Source of the DNA: Promicromonospora umidemergens
GTDB taxonomy: Bacteria > Actinomycetota > Actinomycetes > Actinomycetales > Cellulomonadaceae
Length of the DNA stretch: 64,000 bases
Assembly: GCF_024171995.1 (NCBI RefSeq)
Contig: NZ_JAMTCT010000005.1
Span: 62,001-126,000, forward strand
Reading direction: 5' to 3'
How positions within the stretch are numbered: position 1 is the stretch's first letter; each line of letters begins with the position of its first letter. The notes under the pieces are model-generated. The model was given only the letters and a program-made list of their open reading frames with translations. It was not told the DNA's origin and ran no database searches. Shown one piece after another: positions 52,211 to 59,499 of the stretch. A program made the position numbers and the translations under genes.

Positions 52211-52317
52211 GTCTTCTCCAGGGTCGGGCGCGCCGGCAGGCGGGACGATTCCGCATATCGTCTCGTACGGGGCATTTCGGGTAAAGGAAAGTGGTCCGAC
52301 CCGCCCGAGACCTGCGG

Positions 52318-53133
52318 TCAGACGCCCAGGCGCCGACGCAGCTCGCGGGCCTGCCGGCGGGACACCTCTACCCGGCTGCGCTGCCGGTCGTTCATGACCA
52401 CCACGAGAGCACCCTTGAAGTCCGGGACCAGCTCGCGCACGTGGTTCAGGTTCACCAGGTACGACCGGTGCGACCGGAAGAAGTGCCCGTGCAGCCGCCG
52501 CTCCAGCTCGTTCAGCGAGAACGTGACCAGCAGCCGCTCGTCGGCCAGCTTGAGGTACGAGTAGCCACGCGCCGCGCTCGCGTACACGATCGCCGACTGG
52601 TCCACCAGCACCGTGCGGCCGTCACGCTGCACGGGGACCCGGGCGAGCGGCTCCGGACCCGGCGACTCGTCGCCGCGCCGTCCCGCGGACCCACCGTTCG
52701 ACGAGCTGCCCGACCCCGCACCGGCAGGGCTCCCCGGTCCGGGCAGACCCTCCTGCGCGTCGTCGGTGCCGGAATGCTCGAGCGCGCGCGCGACCGCACG
52801 GCACAGGCGGTCGGAGTCGAACGGCTTGACCAGGTAGTCCGCCGCGGCGAGGTCGAAGGCCTCGACGGCATGGTCCGGGTAGGCGGTGGTGAAGATGACC
52901 TTGGGCGGATGCGGCAGGTCGCGCAGCGCGGCAGCGACCTCGAGGCCGCTGCCGCCGGGCATCCTGATGTCCAGCAGCACGAGGTCGTAGGGAAGGGACC
53001 GCAGGAGGAGGAGTGCCTCCTCACCGTTCGCGGCCTCACCGACCACCTGGACCTGCCCGAGCTCCTCCAGCAGATAGCGCAGCTCGGTACGGGCCGGGGC
53101 CTCATCGTCGACGATCAGGGCGCGGGGGCGCAT
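52318..53133 (-). CDS. LytTR-family response regulator
   Basis: 271 aa: a receiver domain (about 1-122) with acidic pocket VDDE, phospho-acceptor Asp in LVLLDIRMPGG (near residue 55) and Lys in YLVKPF, then a Ser/Gly linker (about 125-165) and a LytTR DNA-binding domain (about 168-271: GYSYLKLADERLLV, RSHRSYLVNLNHV). LytTR proteins bind paired 9-bp direct repeats about 21 bp apart, and such arrays occur at 57,077-57,195. It lies 4 bp after the kinase gene, in one operon. Confidence 0.95.
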   Translation of the reverse strand: MRPRALIVDDEAPARTELRYLLEELGQVQVVGEAANGEEALLLLRSLPYDLVLLDIRMPGGSGLEVAAALRDLPHPPKVIFTTAYPDHAVEAFDLAAADYLVKPFDSDRLCRAVARALEHSGTDDAQEGLPGPGSPAGAGSGSSSNGGSAGRRGDESPGPEPLARVPVQRDGRTVLVDQSAIVYASAARGYSYLKLADERLLVTFSLNELERRLHGHFFRSHRSYLVNLNHVRELVPDFKGALVVVMNDRQRSRVEVSRRQARELRRRLGV

Positions 53134-53137
53134 GCCG

Positions 53138-54517
53138 TCAGCGTAGCGGGACCCGCACCTCTACCACCGTTCCCCCGCCCGCCGTCGACTGGATGTCCAG
53201 GGTGAACCGCTCGCCGAACAGCGTCGTCAGGCGCTCGGAGATGTTCTGCAGGCCCACGCCGCCGCGTGCGCCCTCCTCGCCCAGGGCACCCTCGGTGCCC
53301 CGCGCCGCGCCGGCGCCGGTCCCGAGCCCGTCGAGCACGTCAGCGGCCATGCCGACGCCGTCGTCGGTCACCCGGATCGACGTCGTGCGGGTCAAGGGGT
53401 CCACCCGGGCCCTCAGCGTGACCGTGCCGCCCTCTACCTTGTTCGCCAGGCCGTGCTTCACGGCATTCTCGACCAGCGGCTGGATGACCAGCACGGGCAC
53501 GTGCGCCGTGAGGACCTGCGGGTCGATGTCGTACCGCACGCGCAAGCGGTCCCCGAACCTGGCCTGCTCCAGAGACAGGTACGTGCGCACGAAGAAGTAC
53601 TCCTGCGCGAACTCCGCGAGCTGCCCCTCCTGCCGCACGGCATACCGGAAGAAGTCCGACAGGCGCAGCAGCAGCTGGCGCGCCTCGTCCGGATCCGTCC
53701 GCGACTTCGACGCGATCGTGTTCAGGACGTTGAACAGGAAGTGCGGGTTGATCTGGGCCCGCAGGGCGTCGAGCCGGGCGTCCGAGGCCAGCTTGCGCTC
53801 GCGGTCCGCCTCCGCCAGCTCGAGGTGCAGCGACAGGATGCTCGCCATGTCCTCGACCTGGTCCCGTGGCGTGGGCTCGTCGTGCGTGCGGAACACGCCG
53901 ATGGTGCCCACCACACGAGCGCCAACGACGAGCGGCACGACGACGCCGCTGCGCAGCGGGCAGTCCGGGTCGTCGCAACCCATGCTCGACGCCCGGCGGG
54001 ACACCACGGTGCGGCCCTTGGCGATGGCGCTCCGCACGGTGGTGGCGCGCACCGGACCACCCGCCTCGTGGTGGTCGGAGCCAGGCCCGACGAAGGCCAG
54101 GTTCAGCTCCCGGTCGGTGATCACCACGGCGTCGCCGCCCAGCAGCGGGCGCAGCAGCTCGGCGGTGCGGCGCGCGGCGTCGGCGGTCAGGCCGGAGCGG
54201 AGCGGCATGCGGCGTCCGCCCGCCACGATCCGACGTCGGGAACGCTCGACGCCGCGGCCCTCGAGGCCGCGCTCCTCGGGCCCCGGCCGGGCGTCCGACC
54301 CGCCCCGCCGCCGGGACCAGCGCCACAGGGTCCCGGCAGCGCGCGGCCCGCGCAGCGCGGAGGGATAACCGAACACGAGCAGCACGGACGCCACGGTCCC
54401 CGCCGCCACGGTGGTGCCCACCCCGAGCGGCGGCGACACGAACACCTGGGTCACCAGGTACACCGCCGCCCAGGTGAGGCCGATCGTCCCGGCCAGGAGC
54501 GCGCTACCGGTCCGCAT
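53138..54517 (-). CDS. LytS/YehU-type sensor histidine kinase
   Basis: 459 aa. Two N-terminal membrane helices (about 5-25, 30-50) are followed by a GAF-like domain (about 105-230) containing a cysteine pair, GCDDPDCPLRSG, then a His_kinase domain with the phospho-acceptor in INPHFLFNVLNTIASK (about residue 269) and an ATPase domain (IQPLVENAVKHG, VTDDGVGM, GVGLQNISERL). The few membrane helices differ from the multi-helix LytS sensor, so the GAF domain may be the sensor. GGAGGA supports the ATG at 54517. The start overlaps the upstream symporter gene by 14 bp, which links sensing to transport. Confidence 0.93.
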   Translation of the reverse strand: MRTGSALLAGTIGLTWAAVYLVTQVFVSPPLGVGTTVAAGTVASVLLVFGYPSALRGPRAAGTLWRWSRRRGGSDARPGPEERGLEGRGVERSRRRIVAGGRRMPLRSGLTADAARRTAELLRPLLGGDAVVITDRELNLAFVGPGSDHHEAGGPVRATTVRSAIAKGRTVVSRRASSMGCDDPDCPLRSGVVVPLVVGARVVGTIGVFRTHDEPTPRDQVEDMASILSLHLELAEADRERKLASDARLDALRAQINPHFLFNVLNTIASKSRTDPDEARQLLLRLSDFFRYAVRQEGQLAEFAQEYFFVRTYLSLEQARFGDRLRVRYDIDPQVLTAHVPVLVIQPLVENAVKHGLANKVEGGTVTLRARVDPLTRTTSIRVTDDGVGMAADVLDGLGTGAGAARGTEGALGEEGARGGVGLQNISERLTTLFGERFTLDIQSTAGGGTVVEVRVPLR

Positions 54518-56240
54518 CGCGTTCCTCCTCCCGCCGGGCCGCACGGCCGCGGCCGCGCCTGCGTTGCGTCGGCTCGGCGCTCGCGATGGTGAGCCGCGCC
54601 AGCCGTTCGGCATGCCGGTCCGCGGCGGTGCCGTGCAGCACCAGCCACTGCCGTTCGACGTCGTCCGGCGGGGTCGTCGACCGCGACACGAGCCACGTGA
54701 CCAGGCCGGCCAGCGGCGCGGCCACGAGGGTGGGGGTCATGAGCATCTCCCCGAGGCCCGGGCCGATCGGCAGGGCACCCACCACGAACATGGTCACCGA
54801 CACCAGGCCGCCGACGACCATGCCTGCCGTAGCCCCGGCCGCGGTCGTGCCGCGCCACCAGATGGCGAGCACGAACACAGGCGTCAGGGCCGACCCTGCG
54901 ATAGCGAACGACCAGGTCACCATGGCGGCCACGATCGAGGGGACGCCCGGCGTGATGTCCTCCGGCTGCATGGCGATGGCGAGCGCGCCGGCCGCGAGAG
55001 CCGCGACCACGGTGCTCGTGCGGCCGGCCCAGACTGCCTGGCGCTGGGTCGCGCGCGGGTTGATGTGCCGCTCGTAGACGTCGTGCCCCCAGGACGCGGC
55101 GGCGGCGAGCAGGAGCCCCGCGATCGTCGACATCACGGCGACCAGGGCGCCAGCGGCGACGACGGCGAGGCCGGAGTCGCCGCCGTAGATGCGGCCCAGC
55201 ACGGGCAGGGCGTGCTCGGGCACGCGCAGCACGCCGTCGACGGTGAGCTCCTCGAGCCAGGGATGGCCCTCGACGGCCGCGGCGATCTGCTGCCGGGCGG
55301 CCGTGCCGAGCATGACGGCGAGCGCGTAGAACAGCCCGGCCAGGCCGAGCACCCACACCGTCGTCATGCGGGCCGCTGTGCCGGTGGGGCTGGTGAAGTA
55401 CCGGTTCATGACGTGCGGCAGGCCGGCGGTGCCCATGACGAGCGTGAGGATGAGGGCGAACTGGGCCAGCGGTCCGTACGCGGCGCCGGGCTGGCCGAAG
55501 GTCGCCGGCTCGGTCGGGTCGAGCTGGTTGGTCTCGGGCTGCAGGTGCCAGCCAGCCTCGTCGTGCACCGGGTTGGCCAGCGGTTCGGCGGACAGGTCCG
55601 CGACGGCCCCGGAGTAGTGGAACCCCGACCCCGCGACGGCGACCGCGAGCCAGACGAGGGCGCCGAGCAGCAGGAGGAACTGGATGGCCTGGGTCCACGT
55701 GGTGCCGCGCATGCCGCCGAACGCGACGAGCGCAGCCACCACCGCCGTCGAGAGCAACACGCCCGTGGCGTACGCGGAGAGGCCGGGTAGCCCGTGCCCC
55801 ACCAGGAGCTGCCACGTGATGCCGCTGCCCACCGCCTGCGGCACCAGGTAGGACAGGATGACGATCTGGACGACGCCGACGGCGACCAGCCGCACGCGCT
55901 CGGAGGCCAGACGCCGCCCCAGGAAGTCGGGGATGGAGAACTCGCCGAACCGGCGCAGCGGCGCGGCGACGAACAGCAGCACGGGCACGAACCCGGCGGC
56001 GAACCCGACCGCGTACCAGACGCCGTCGAGGCCCGAGACGTAGACCGCCGCCGCGACCCCGAGGAACGACGCGGCGGAGAAGTAGTCCCCGCAGATGGCC
56101 AGGGCGTTCGTGGCGACGCCGACCCGCTGCCCGGCGAGGTAGAAGTCCACGGTGGACACGCCGCGCGGCCGCATGACCAGCGTGACCAGGGCTACGGCGG
56201 CGAGGAGGATCGCCAGCGTGCCCGCGCTCGTGACGGTCAC
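54504..56240 (-). CDS. Sodium:solute symporter, ActP-like
   Basis: A 578-aa SSS-family carrier with about 13 helices. VDFYLAGQRVGVATNALAIC, GDYFSAASFLGVAA and MGTAGLPHVMNRYF are typical of cation/acetate and pyruvate symporters. The C-terminal tail after the last helix is Arg/Glu-rich. The GTG start overlaps the DUF485-like gene by 4 bp, and its 3' end overlaps the histidine kinase gene. A DUF485 partner is the E. coli actP-yjcH arrangement. A short carboxylate substrate is inferred. Confidence 0.92.
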   Translation of the reverse strand: MTVTSAGTLAILLAAVALVTLVMRPRGVSTVDFYLAGQRVGVATNALAICGDYFSAASFLGVAAAVYVSGLDGVWYAVGFAAGFVPVLLFVAAPLRRFGEFSIPDFLGRRLASERVRLVAVGVVQIVILSYLVPQAVGSGITWQLLVGHGLPGLSAYATGVLLSTAVVAALVAFGGMRGTTWTQAIQFLLLLGALVWLAVAVAGSGFHYSGAVADLSAEPLANPVHDEAGWHLQPETNQLDPTEPATFGQPGAAYGPLAQFALILTLVMGTAGLPHVMNRYFTSPTGTAARMTTVWVLGLAGLFYALAVMLGTAARQQIAAAVEGHPWLEELTVDGVLRVPEHALPVLGRIYGGDSGLAVVAAGALVAVMSTIAGLLLAAAASWGHDVYERHINPRATQRQAVWAGRTSTVVAALAAGALAIAMQPEDITPGVPSIVAAMVTWSFAIAGSALTPVFVLAIWWRGTTAAGATAGMVVGGLVSVTMFVVGALPIGPGLGEMLMTPTLVAAPLAGLVTWLVSRSTTPPDDVERQWLVLHGTAADRHAERLARLTIASAEPTQRRRGRGRAARREEERDADR

Positions 56241-56584
56241 GGGAGCTCGCCGTCGGCCGGGTAGTCGTCATCGTCGTTCCGGCCGCCCAGCATGCGGGCC
56301 TCGACCGCCGACGAGAGCGTGGCCGCCGCCAGCCCGATCACCAGGAAGAACGCGTACAGCCCGAACGCCGCCATGGCGAAGCCAGGGCTCATCCCGCCGG
56401 CCAGGCGCCCGCCCGACCACCAGTCGAGCGTGAGCGACAGGGCGGGGACGCCCATCACCGCGGCGAGGAACAGCACGAAATGGGTGATCGCGACGCGCCG
56501 CAGCGTACGGAACGCCGCGTCGACCTCGGCCGGGGTGTCGTGCTCGTCGTCGTCGTCGTCGTCGTGCTCCATGGGACGATCCAT
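56237..56584 (-). CDS. DUF485-like small membrane protein
   Basis: 115 aa with two helices (about 32-55 and 66-92). An acidic N-terminus contains seven Asp/Glu in a row (from a GTC repeat) and the C-terminus has NDDDDY. DUF485 proteins accompany ActP-type symporters and probably form a small subunit. Starts at 56584 or 56572 are possible. It overlaps the symporter gene by 4 bp. Confidence 0.8.
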   Translation of the reverse strand: MDRPMEHDDDDDDEHDTPAEVDAAFRTLRRVAITHFVLFLAAVMGVPALSLTLDWWSGGRLAGGMSPGFAMAAFGLYAFFLVIGLAAATLSSAVEARMLGGRNDDDDYPADGELP

Positions 56585-56593
56585 GGAACGAGG

Positions 56594-57019
56594 CTATGCG
56601 TCGGATGCCCGGCGCAGGCGCCAGGCGGTGCGCAGCATGATCACCGCGCCGCCGGCGACCATGACGAGGCCCATGCCGGGCCACATCTTGCCCCAGGAGT
56701 CGGTGCTCGAGCTGACCTGGACCATCTGCACGATGCTCCACACGACGGCGACCGCGCCGGGTACGGCGACGACGAGGCAGTGGCCGATGGCTACCCGCCG
56801 GAACGGCAGCACCGCGCCGGCGAACGCGAGGGGCGCCACGGCCAGCGTCGCCCAGCCGAGGTAGCTCGCGTGGCCAGGGATGTGCCCCAGCGGCGTGCTG
56901 ATCCAGGGCAGCACCGACCCGATCATGACGCACAGCCCTCCGATGACCATCGCCAGGCTGCCGGGGTGGAACGCGCGGCGGCGCACGGCGGTACCGGAAG
57001 TGCTCGACGTCGAGGACAT
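56594..57019 (-). CDS. Four-helix membrane protein of unknown function
   Basis: 141 aa: a Ser/Thr-rich start, then predicted helices at about 20-40, 53-72, 78-105 and 112-130, with WISTPLGHIPG in the first outer loop. The family is not recognised. It is the first gene of the symporter-kinase-regulator operon (9 bp before the DUF485-like gene) and would be the first gene downstream of the minus-strand LytTR array. A -10 (TACGAT) lies 6 nt upstream of the ATG at 57019. Confidence 0.75.
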   Translation of the reverse strand: MSSTSSTSGTAVRRRAFHPGSLAMVIGGLCVMIGSVLPWISTPLGHIPGHASYLGWATLAVAPLAFAGAVLPFRRVAIGHCLVVAVPGAVAVVWSIVQMVQVSSSTDSWGKMWPGMGLVMVAGGAVIMLRTAWRLRRASDA

Positions 57020-57025
57020 AGGGCG

Positions 57026-57031
57026 ATCGTA
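57026..57031 (-). promoter_or_regulatory. -10 hexamer of the symporter-kinase operon
   Basis: TACGAT on the minus strand ends 6 nt before the ATG at 57019. The LytTR-like repeats begin about 46 bp further upstream. Confidence 0.45.
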
Positions 57032-57076
57032 GGGCTGGCGGGGTCGTCCAGGGACCCCCGCAAGGGCACCGCACTG

Positions 57077-57127
57077 CCGAACGGCAGGTCGAGCTCCGCG
57101 AACGGTCAAGAATGCCCCCCGAACGGT
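57077..57127 (-). promoter_or_regulatory. LytTR-type operator array, minus-strand sites
   Basis: On the minus strand the 9-mers ACCGTTCGG (57119-57127), ACCGTTCGC (57098-57106) and GCCGTTCGG (57077-57085) stand exactly 21 bp apart. The first fits the published LytTR consensus [TA][AC][CA]GTTN[AG][TG], and the others differ by one base. They point toward the membrane-protein/ActP/kinase operon. Confidence 0.75.
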
Positions 57128-57145
57128 CGGGTGAAGATGTCCGGC

Positions 57146-57195
57146 ACCGTTCGCCGCCCAGAGCGACCGCTCGCGGGGTCGCGGCGACCGTCCGG
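57146..57195 (+). promoter_or_regulatory. LytTR-type operator array, plus-strand sites
   Basis: On the + strand ACCGTTCGC (57146-57154), ACCGCTCGC (57166-57174) and ACCGTCCGG (57187-57195) stand 20 and 21 bp apart. Two differ from the LytTR consensus at one base of the GTT core or last position, and the middle one at two. They point toward the DUF4212-symporter operon. Confidence 0.65.
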
Positions 57196-57339
57196 CCGGT
57201 CGGCTCTTGCGCCGCGGGGGCGTCTGCCCCTTGGCTCAGGCTCGGGGGCAGTTGTGATCCGCACCACAGTGCGTCCCGGCACCGGCAGGCCGCAGAGGCC
57301 GCAGGGGTCGCACCACGACACGCAAAGGAGCGTCGAGAC

Positions 57340-57687
57340 ATGACCGACACGAACGAGAGCCCCCCCGGTGGGGCACCGCCGCCGGGCGGCGGCGGTGGCG
57401 CCGCGCTGCCGGACAACGGCTGGCGCAAGGAGTACTGGAAGAAGAACCTCCGCCTGATGGTGGTGCTGCTCGTCGTCTGGTTCGTGGTCTCGTTCGGCGC
57501 AGGAATCCTGTTCGTCGAGCAGCTCAACGAGATCGTGATCGGCGGCTTCCCCCTGGGCTTCTGGTTCGCGCAGCAGGGCTCGATCTACACCTTCATCCTG
57601 CTGATCCTCATCTACGCCCTGCGCATGGACAAGCTTGACGACCACTACGGCGTCAGCGAGCGCAACGACGACGGGAGCCGGTCATGA
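57340..57687 (+). CDS. DUF4212 symporter small subunit
   Basis: 115 aa. After a Pro/Gly-rich lead (about 1-24) comes the family core RKEYWKKNLRLMVVLL with two helices (about 38-60 and 77-97) and GGFPLGFWFAQQGSIYTF between them, ending in RMDKLDDHY. DUF4212 proteins pair with a dedicated SSS carrier, which here overlaps by 4 bp. AAAGGAG 9 nt upstream sets the ATG at 57340. Confidence 0.93.
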   Translation: MTDTNESPPGGAPPPGGGGGAALPDNGWRKEYWKKNLRLMVVLLVVWFVVSFGAGILFVEQLNEIVIGGFPLGFWFAQQGSIYTFILLILIYALRMDKLDDHYGVSERNDDGSRS

Positions 57688-59354
57688 GTGACATCCAGAC
57701 CTGGGCGCTCATCTTCGTCGCGGCGTCGTTCGCGCTGTACATCGGGATCGCCTGGCGCAGCCGGGTGAAGGAGACCAAGGGCTTCTTCGTCGCGGAGCAG
57801 AACATCCCCGCCGTCGCGAACGGTGCCGCCGTCGCCGCGGACTGGATGTCCGCTGCGTCCTTCATCTCGATGGCCGGCCTCATCGCCTTCCTCGGGTCGG
57901 ACGGCTCCATCTACCTGATGGGCTGGACGGGCGGCTTCGTGCTGCTCGCCCTGCTGCTCGCGCCGTACCTGCGCAAGTGGGGCAAGTTCACGGTTCCCGA
58001 GTTCGTCGGTGACCGGTTCTCCGAGACGGTGCGGTCGGTGGCCGCCGTCGTCGCCATCATCGTGTCGTTCACCTACGTGGTGGGGCAGATGGCGGGCGGC
58101 GGCATCGTCTTCTCCCGGTTCCTTGGGGTGGAGCAGGCGGCCGGTGTGGCGATCGCGGCGGCGGTCATCTTCGCCTACGCGGTGTTCGGCGGCATGAAGG
58201 GCATCACCTGGACCCAGGTGGCCCAGTACACGGTGCTGATCGTCGCCTACCTGATCCCGGCCTGGGCCGTTGCGCACACGATGACCGGGTTCCCGGTGCC
58301 GCAGATCTCGTTCGGCGAGATCCTGGCCGAGCTGAACCGGATCGGCGCCGAGTTCGGGCTGCCGGTCTACACCGAGGCGTTCACCGCCCGGCCGCAGATC
58401 GACGTCTTCCTGGTGACCCTGTCGCTCATGATCGGCACCGCCGGCCTGCCGCACGTGATCATCCGGTTCTACACGACCAAGACGGTCCGCGGGGCGCGCT
58501 ACTCGGCCCTGTGGGCGCTGGTCTTCATCGGCCTGCTCTACACGACGGCCCCGGCCGTGGGTGCGTTCACCAAGCTCAACCTGCTCTCGGGCGTGCAGGG
58601 CGCCGCCGTCGACGCCTTGCCGTCCTGGGTGCAGAACTGGATGGCGACCGGACTGGTCACCGTGGGTGACGGCGTCGACACGATCGGTACGGTCAGCAAC
58701 GACCCGACCTCTGGTGCCGACCTGATCATCAACAACGACATCCTGGTGCTCGCCAGCCCCGAGATCGCGGGCCTCCCGGCGCCGATCGTCGGGCTCGTCG
58801 CGGCGGGTGGCCTCGCGGCCGCCATGTCGACGGCGGCCGGCCTGCTGCTGGTCATCTCGTCGTCGGCGTCCCACGACCTGTACTTCCGGTACCTGGACAA
58901 GAACGCCTCGGAGAGTCGCCGCCTCCTCGTCAGCCGGATCGCCATGGGAGTGGCCGTCCTGGTCTCGATCTACTTCGGCATCAACCCGCCGGCGTTCGTG
59001 GCCCAGGTGGTCGCCTTCGCCTTCGGGCTCGCCGCGTCCACCTTCTTCCCGATCCTGCTGCTCGGGATCTTCTGGAAGAGGACCAACGCGGCGGGCGCCG
59101 TCTCCGGCATGCTCGCGGGTCTCGCCTTCACCTCGACCTACATGATCTACACGCTCGAGGTGTTCGGTACGCAGGCCAACGACCACATCCTGGGTGTGAG
59201 CCCCGAGGGCATCGGCGCCATCGGCGCGGTCGTGAACCTGGTGGTCACGGTCATCGTGTCGCTGGCGACCAAGCCTCCGTCGCACGAGATCCAGGAGATG
59301 GTCGAGAACATCAGGTACCCCGCGACCACCCGTCGGACGGAGACCGCTGCCTGA
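57684..59354 (+). CDS. Sodium:solute symporter (DUF4212-linked)
   Basis: A 556-aa SSS carrier with about 13 helices. Landmarks are TKGFFVAEQNIPAVANG, AADWMSAASFISMAGL, VFGGMKGITWTQVAQY, IGTAGLPHVIIRFYT and AAAMSTAAGLLLVISSS. It belongs to the acetate/pyruvate/propionate-type group and is related to, but distinct from, the ActP-like carrier at 54504. The ATG is coupled to DUF4212. A hairpin terminator follows at 59424. Confidence 0.94.
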   Translation: MSDIQTWALIFVAASFALYIGIAWRSRVKETKGFFVAEQNIPAVANGAAVAADWMSAASFISMAGLIAFLGSDGSIYLMGWTGGFVLLALLLAPYLRKWGKFTVPEFVGDRFSETVRSVAAVVAIIVSFTYVVGQMAGGGIVFSRFLGVEQAAGVAIAAAVIFAYAVFGGMKGITWTQVAQYTVLIVAYLIPAWAVAHTMTGFPVPQISFGEILAELNRIGAEFGLPVYTEAFTARPQIDVFLVTLSLMIGTAGLPHVIIRFYTTKTVRGARYSALWALVFIGLLYTTAPAVGAFTKLNLLSGVQGAAVDALPSWVQNWMATGLVTVGDGVDTIGTVSNDPTSGADLIINNDILVLASPEIAGLPAPIVGLVAAGGLAAAMSTAAGLLLVISSSASHDLYFRYLDKNASESRRLLVSRIAMGVAVLVSIYFGINPPAFVAQVVAFAFGLAASTFFPILLLGIFWKRTNAAGAVSGMLAGLAFTSTYMIYTLEVFGTQANDHILGVSPEGIGAIGAVVNLVVTVIVSLATKPPSHEIQEMVENIRYPATTRRTETAA

Positions 59355-59423
59355 TCATCTCGCTGTGGGTACGTGGTACATCCGCCCCTGGATCCCCCCG
59401 CTGCGTAGCCACAGCGTCCCTGC

Positions 59424-59460
59424 GGTGCCCGACGCCACCCCGCGTCGGGCACCGTCTTTC
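59424..59460 (+). terminator. Rho-independent terminator after the symporter
   Basis: A perfect 12-bp stem (59424-59435 with 59442-59453), 6-nt loop, followed by GTCTTTC. Confidence 0.85.
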
Positions 59461-59487
59461 CTCGACCGCTCAGCCCTGAACGGCCCG

Positions 59488-59493
59488 TAGGCT
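59488..59493 (+). promoter_or_regulatory. -10 hexamer of the ABC-F gene
   Basis: TAGGCT ends 6 nt before the ATG at 59500. Confidence 0.5.
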
Positions 59494-59499
59494 TGGCGG

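Larger units (their letters stand above)
57020..57339. other. Divergent regulatory region between the two symporter operons
   Basis: 320 bp without a gene, holding two LytTR-like operator arrays (separate entries). A weak -35 TTGCGC (57207-57212) and -10 TTGGCT (57231-57236), 18 bp apart, may serve the DUF4212 operon. Confidence 0.6.

Noticed and set aside
54518-54613. Longer N-terminus for the histidine kinase starting at 54,613
   Set aside because: The extra residues are Arg/Pro/Gly-rich antisense-like sequence and overlap the symporter. The ATG at 54517 has GGAGGA.
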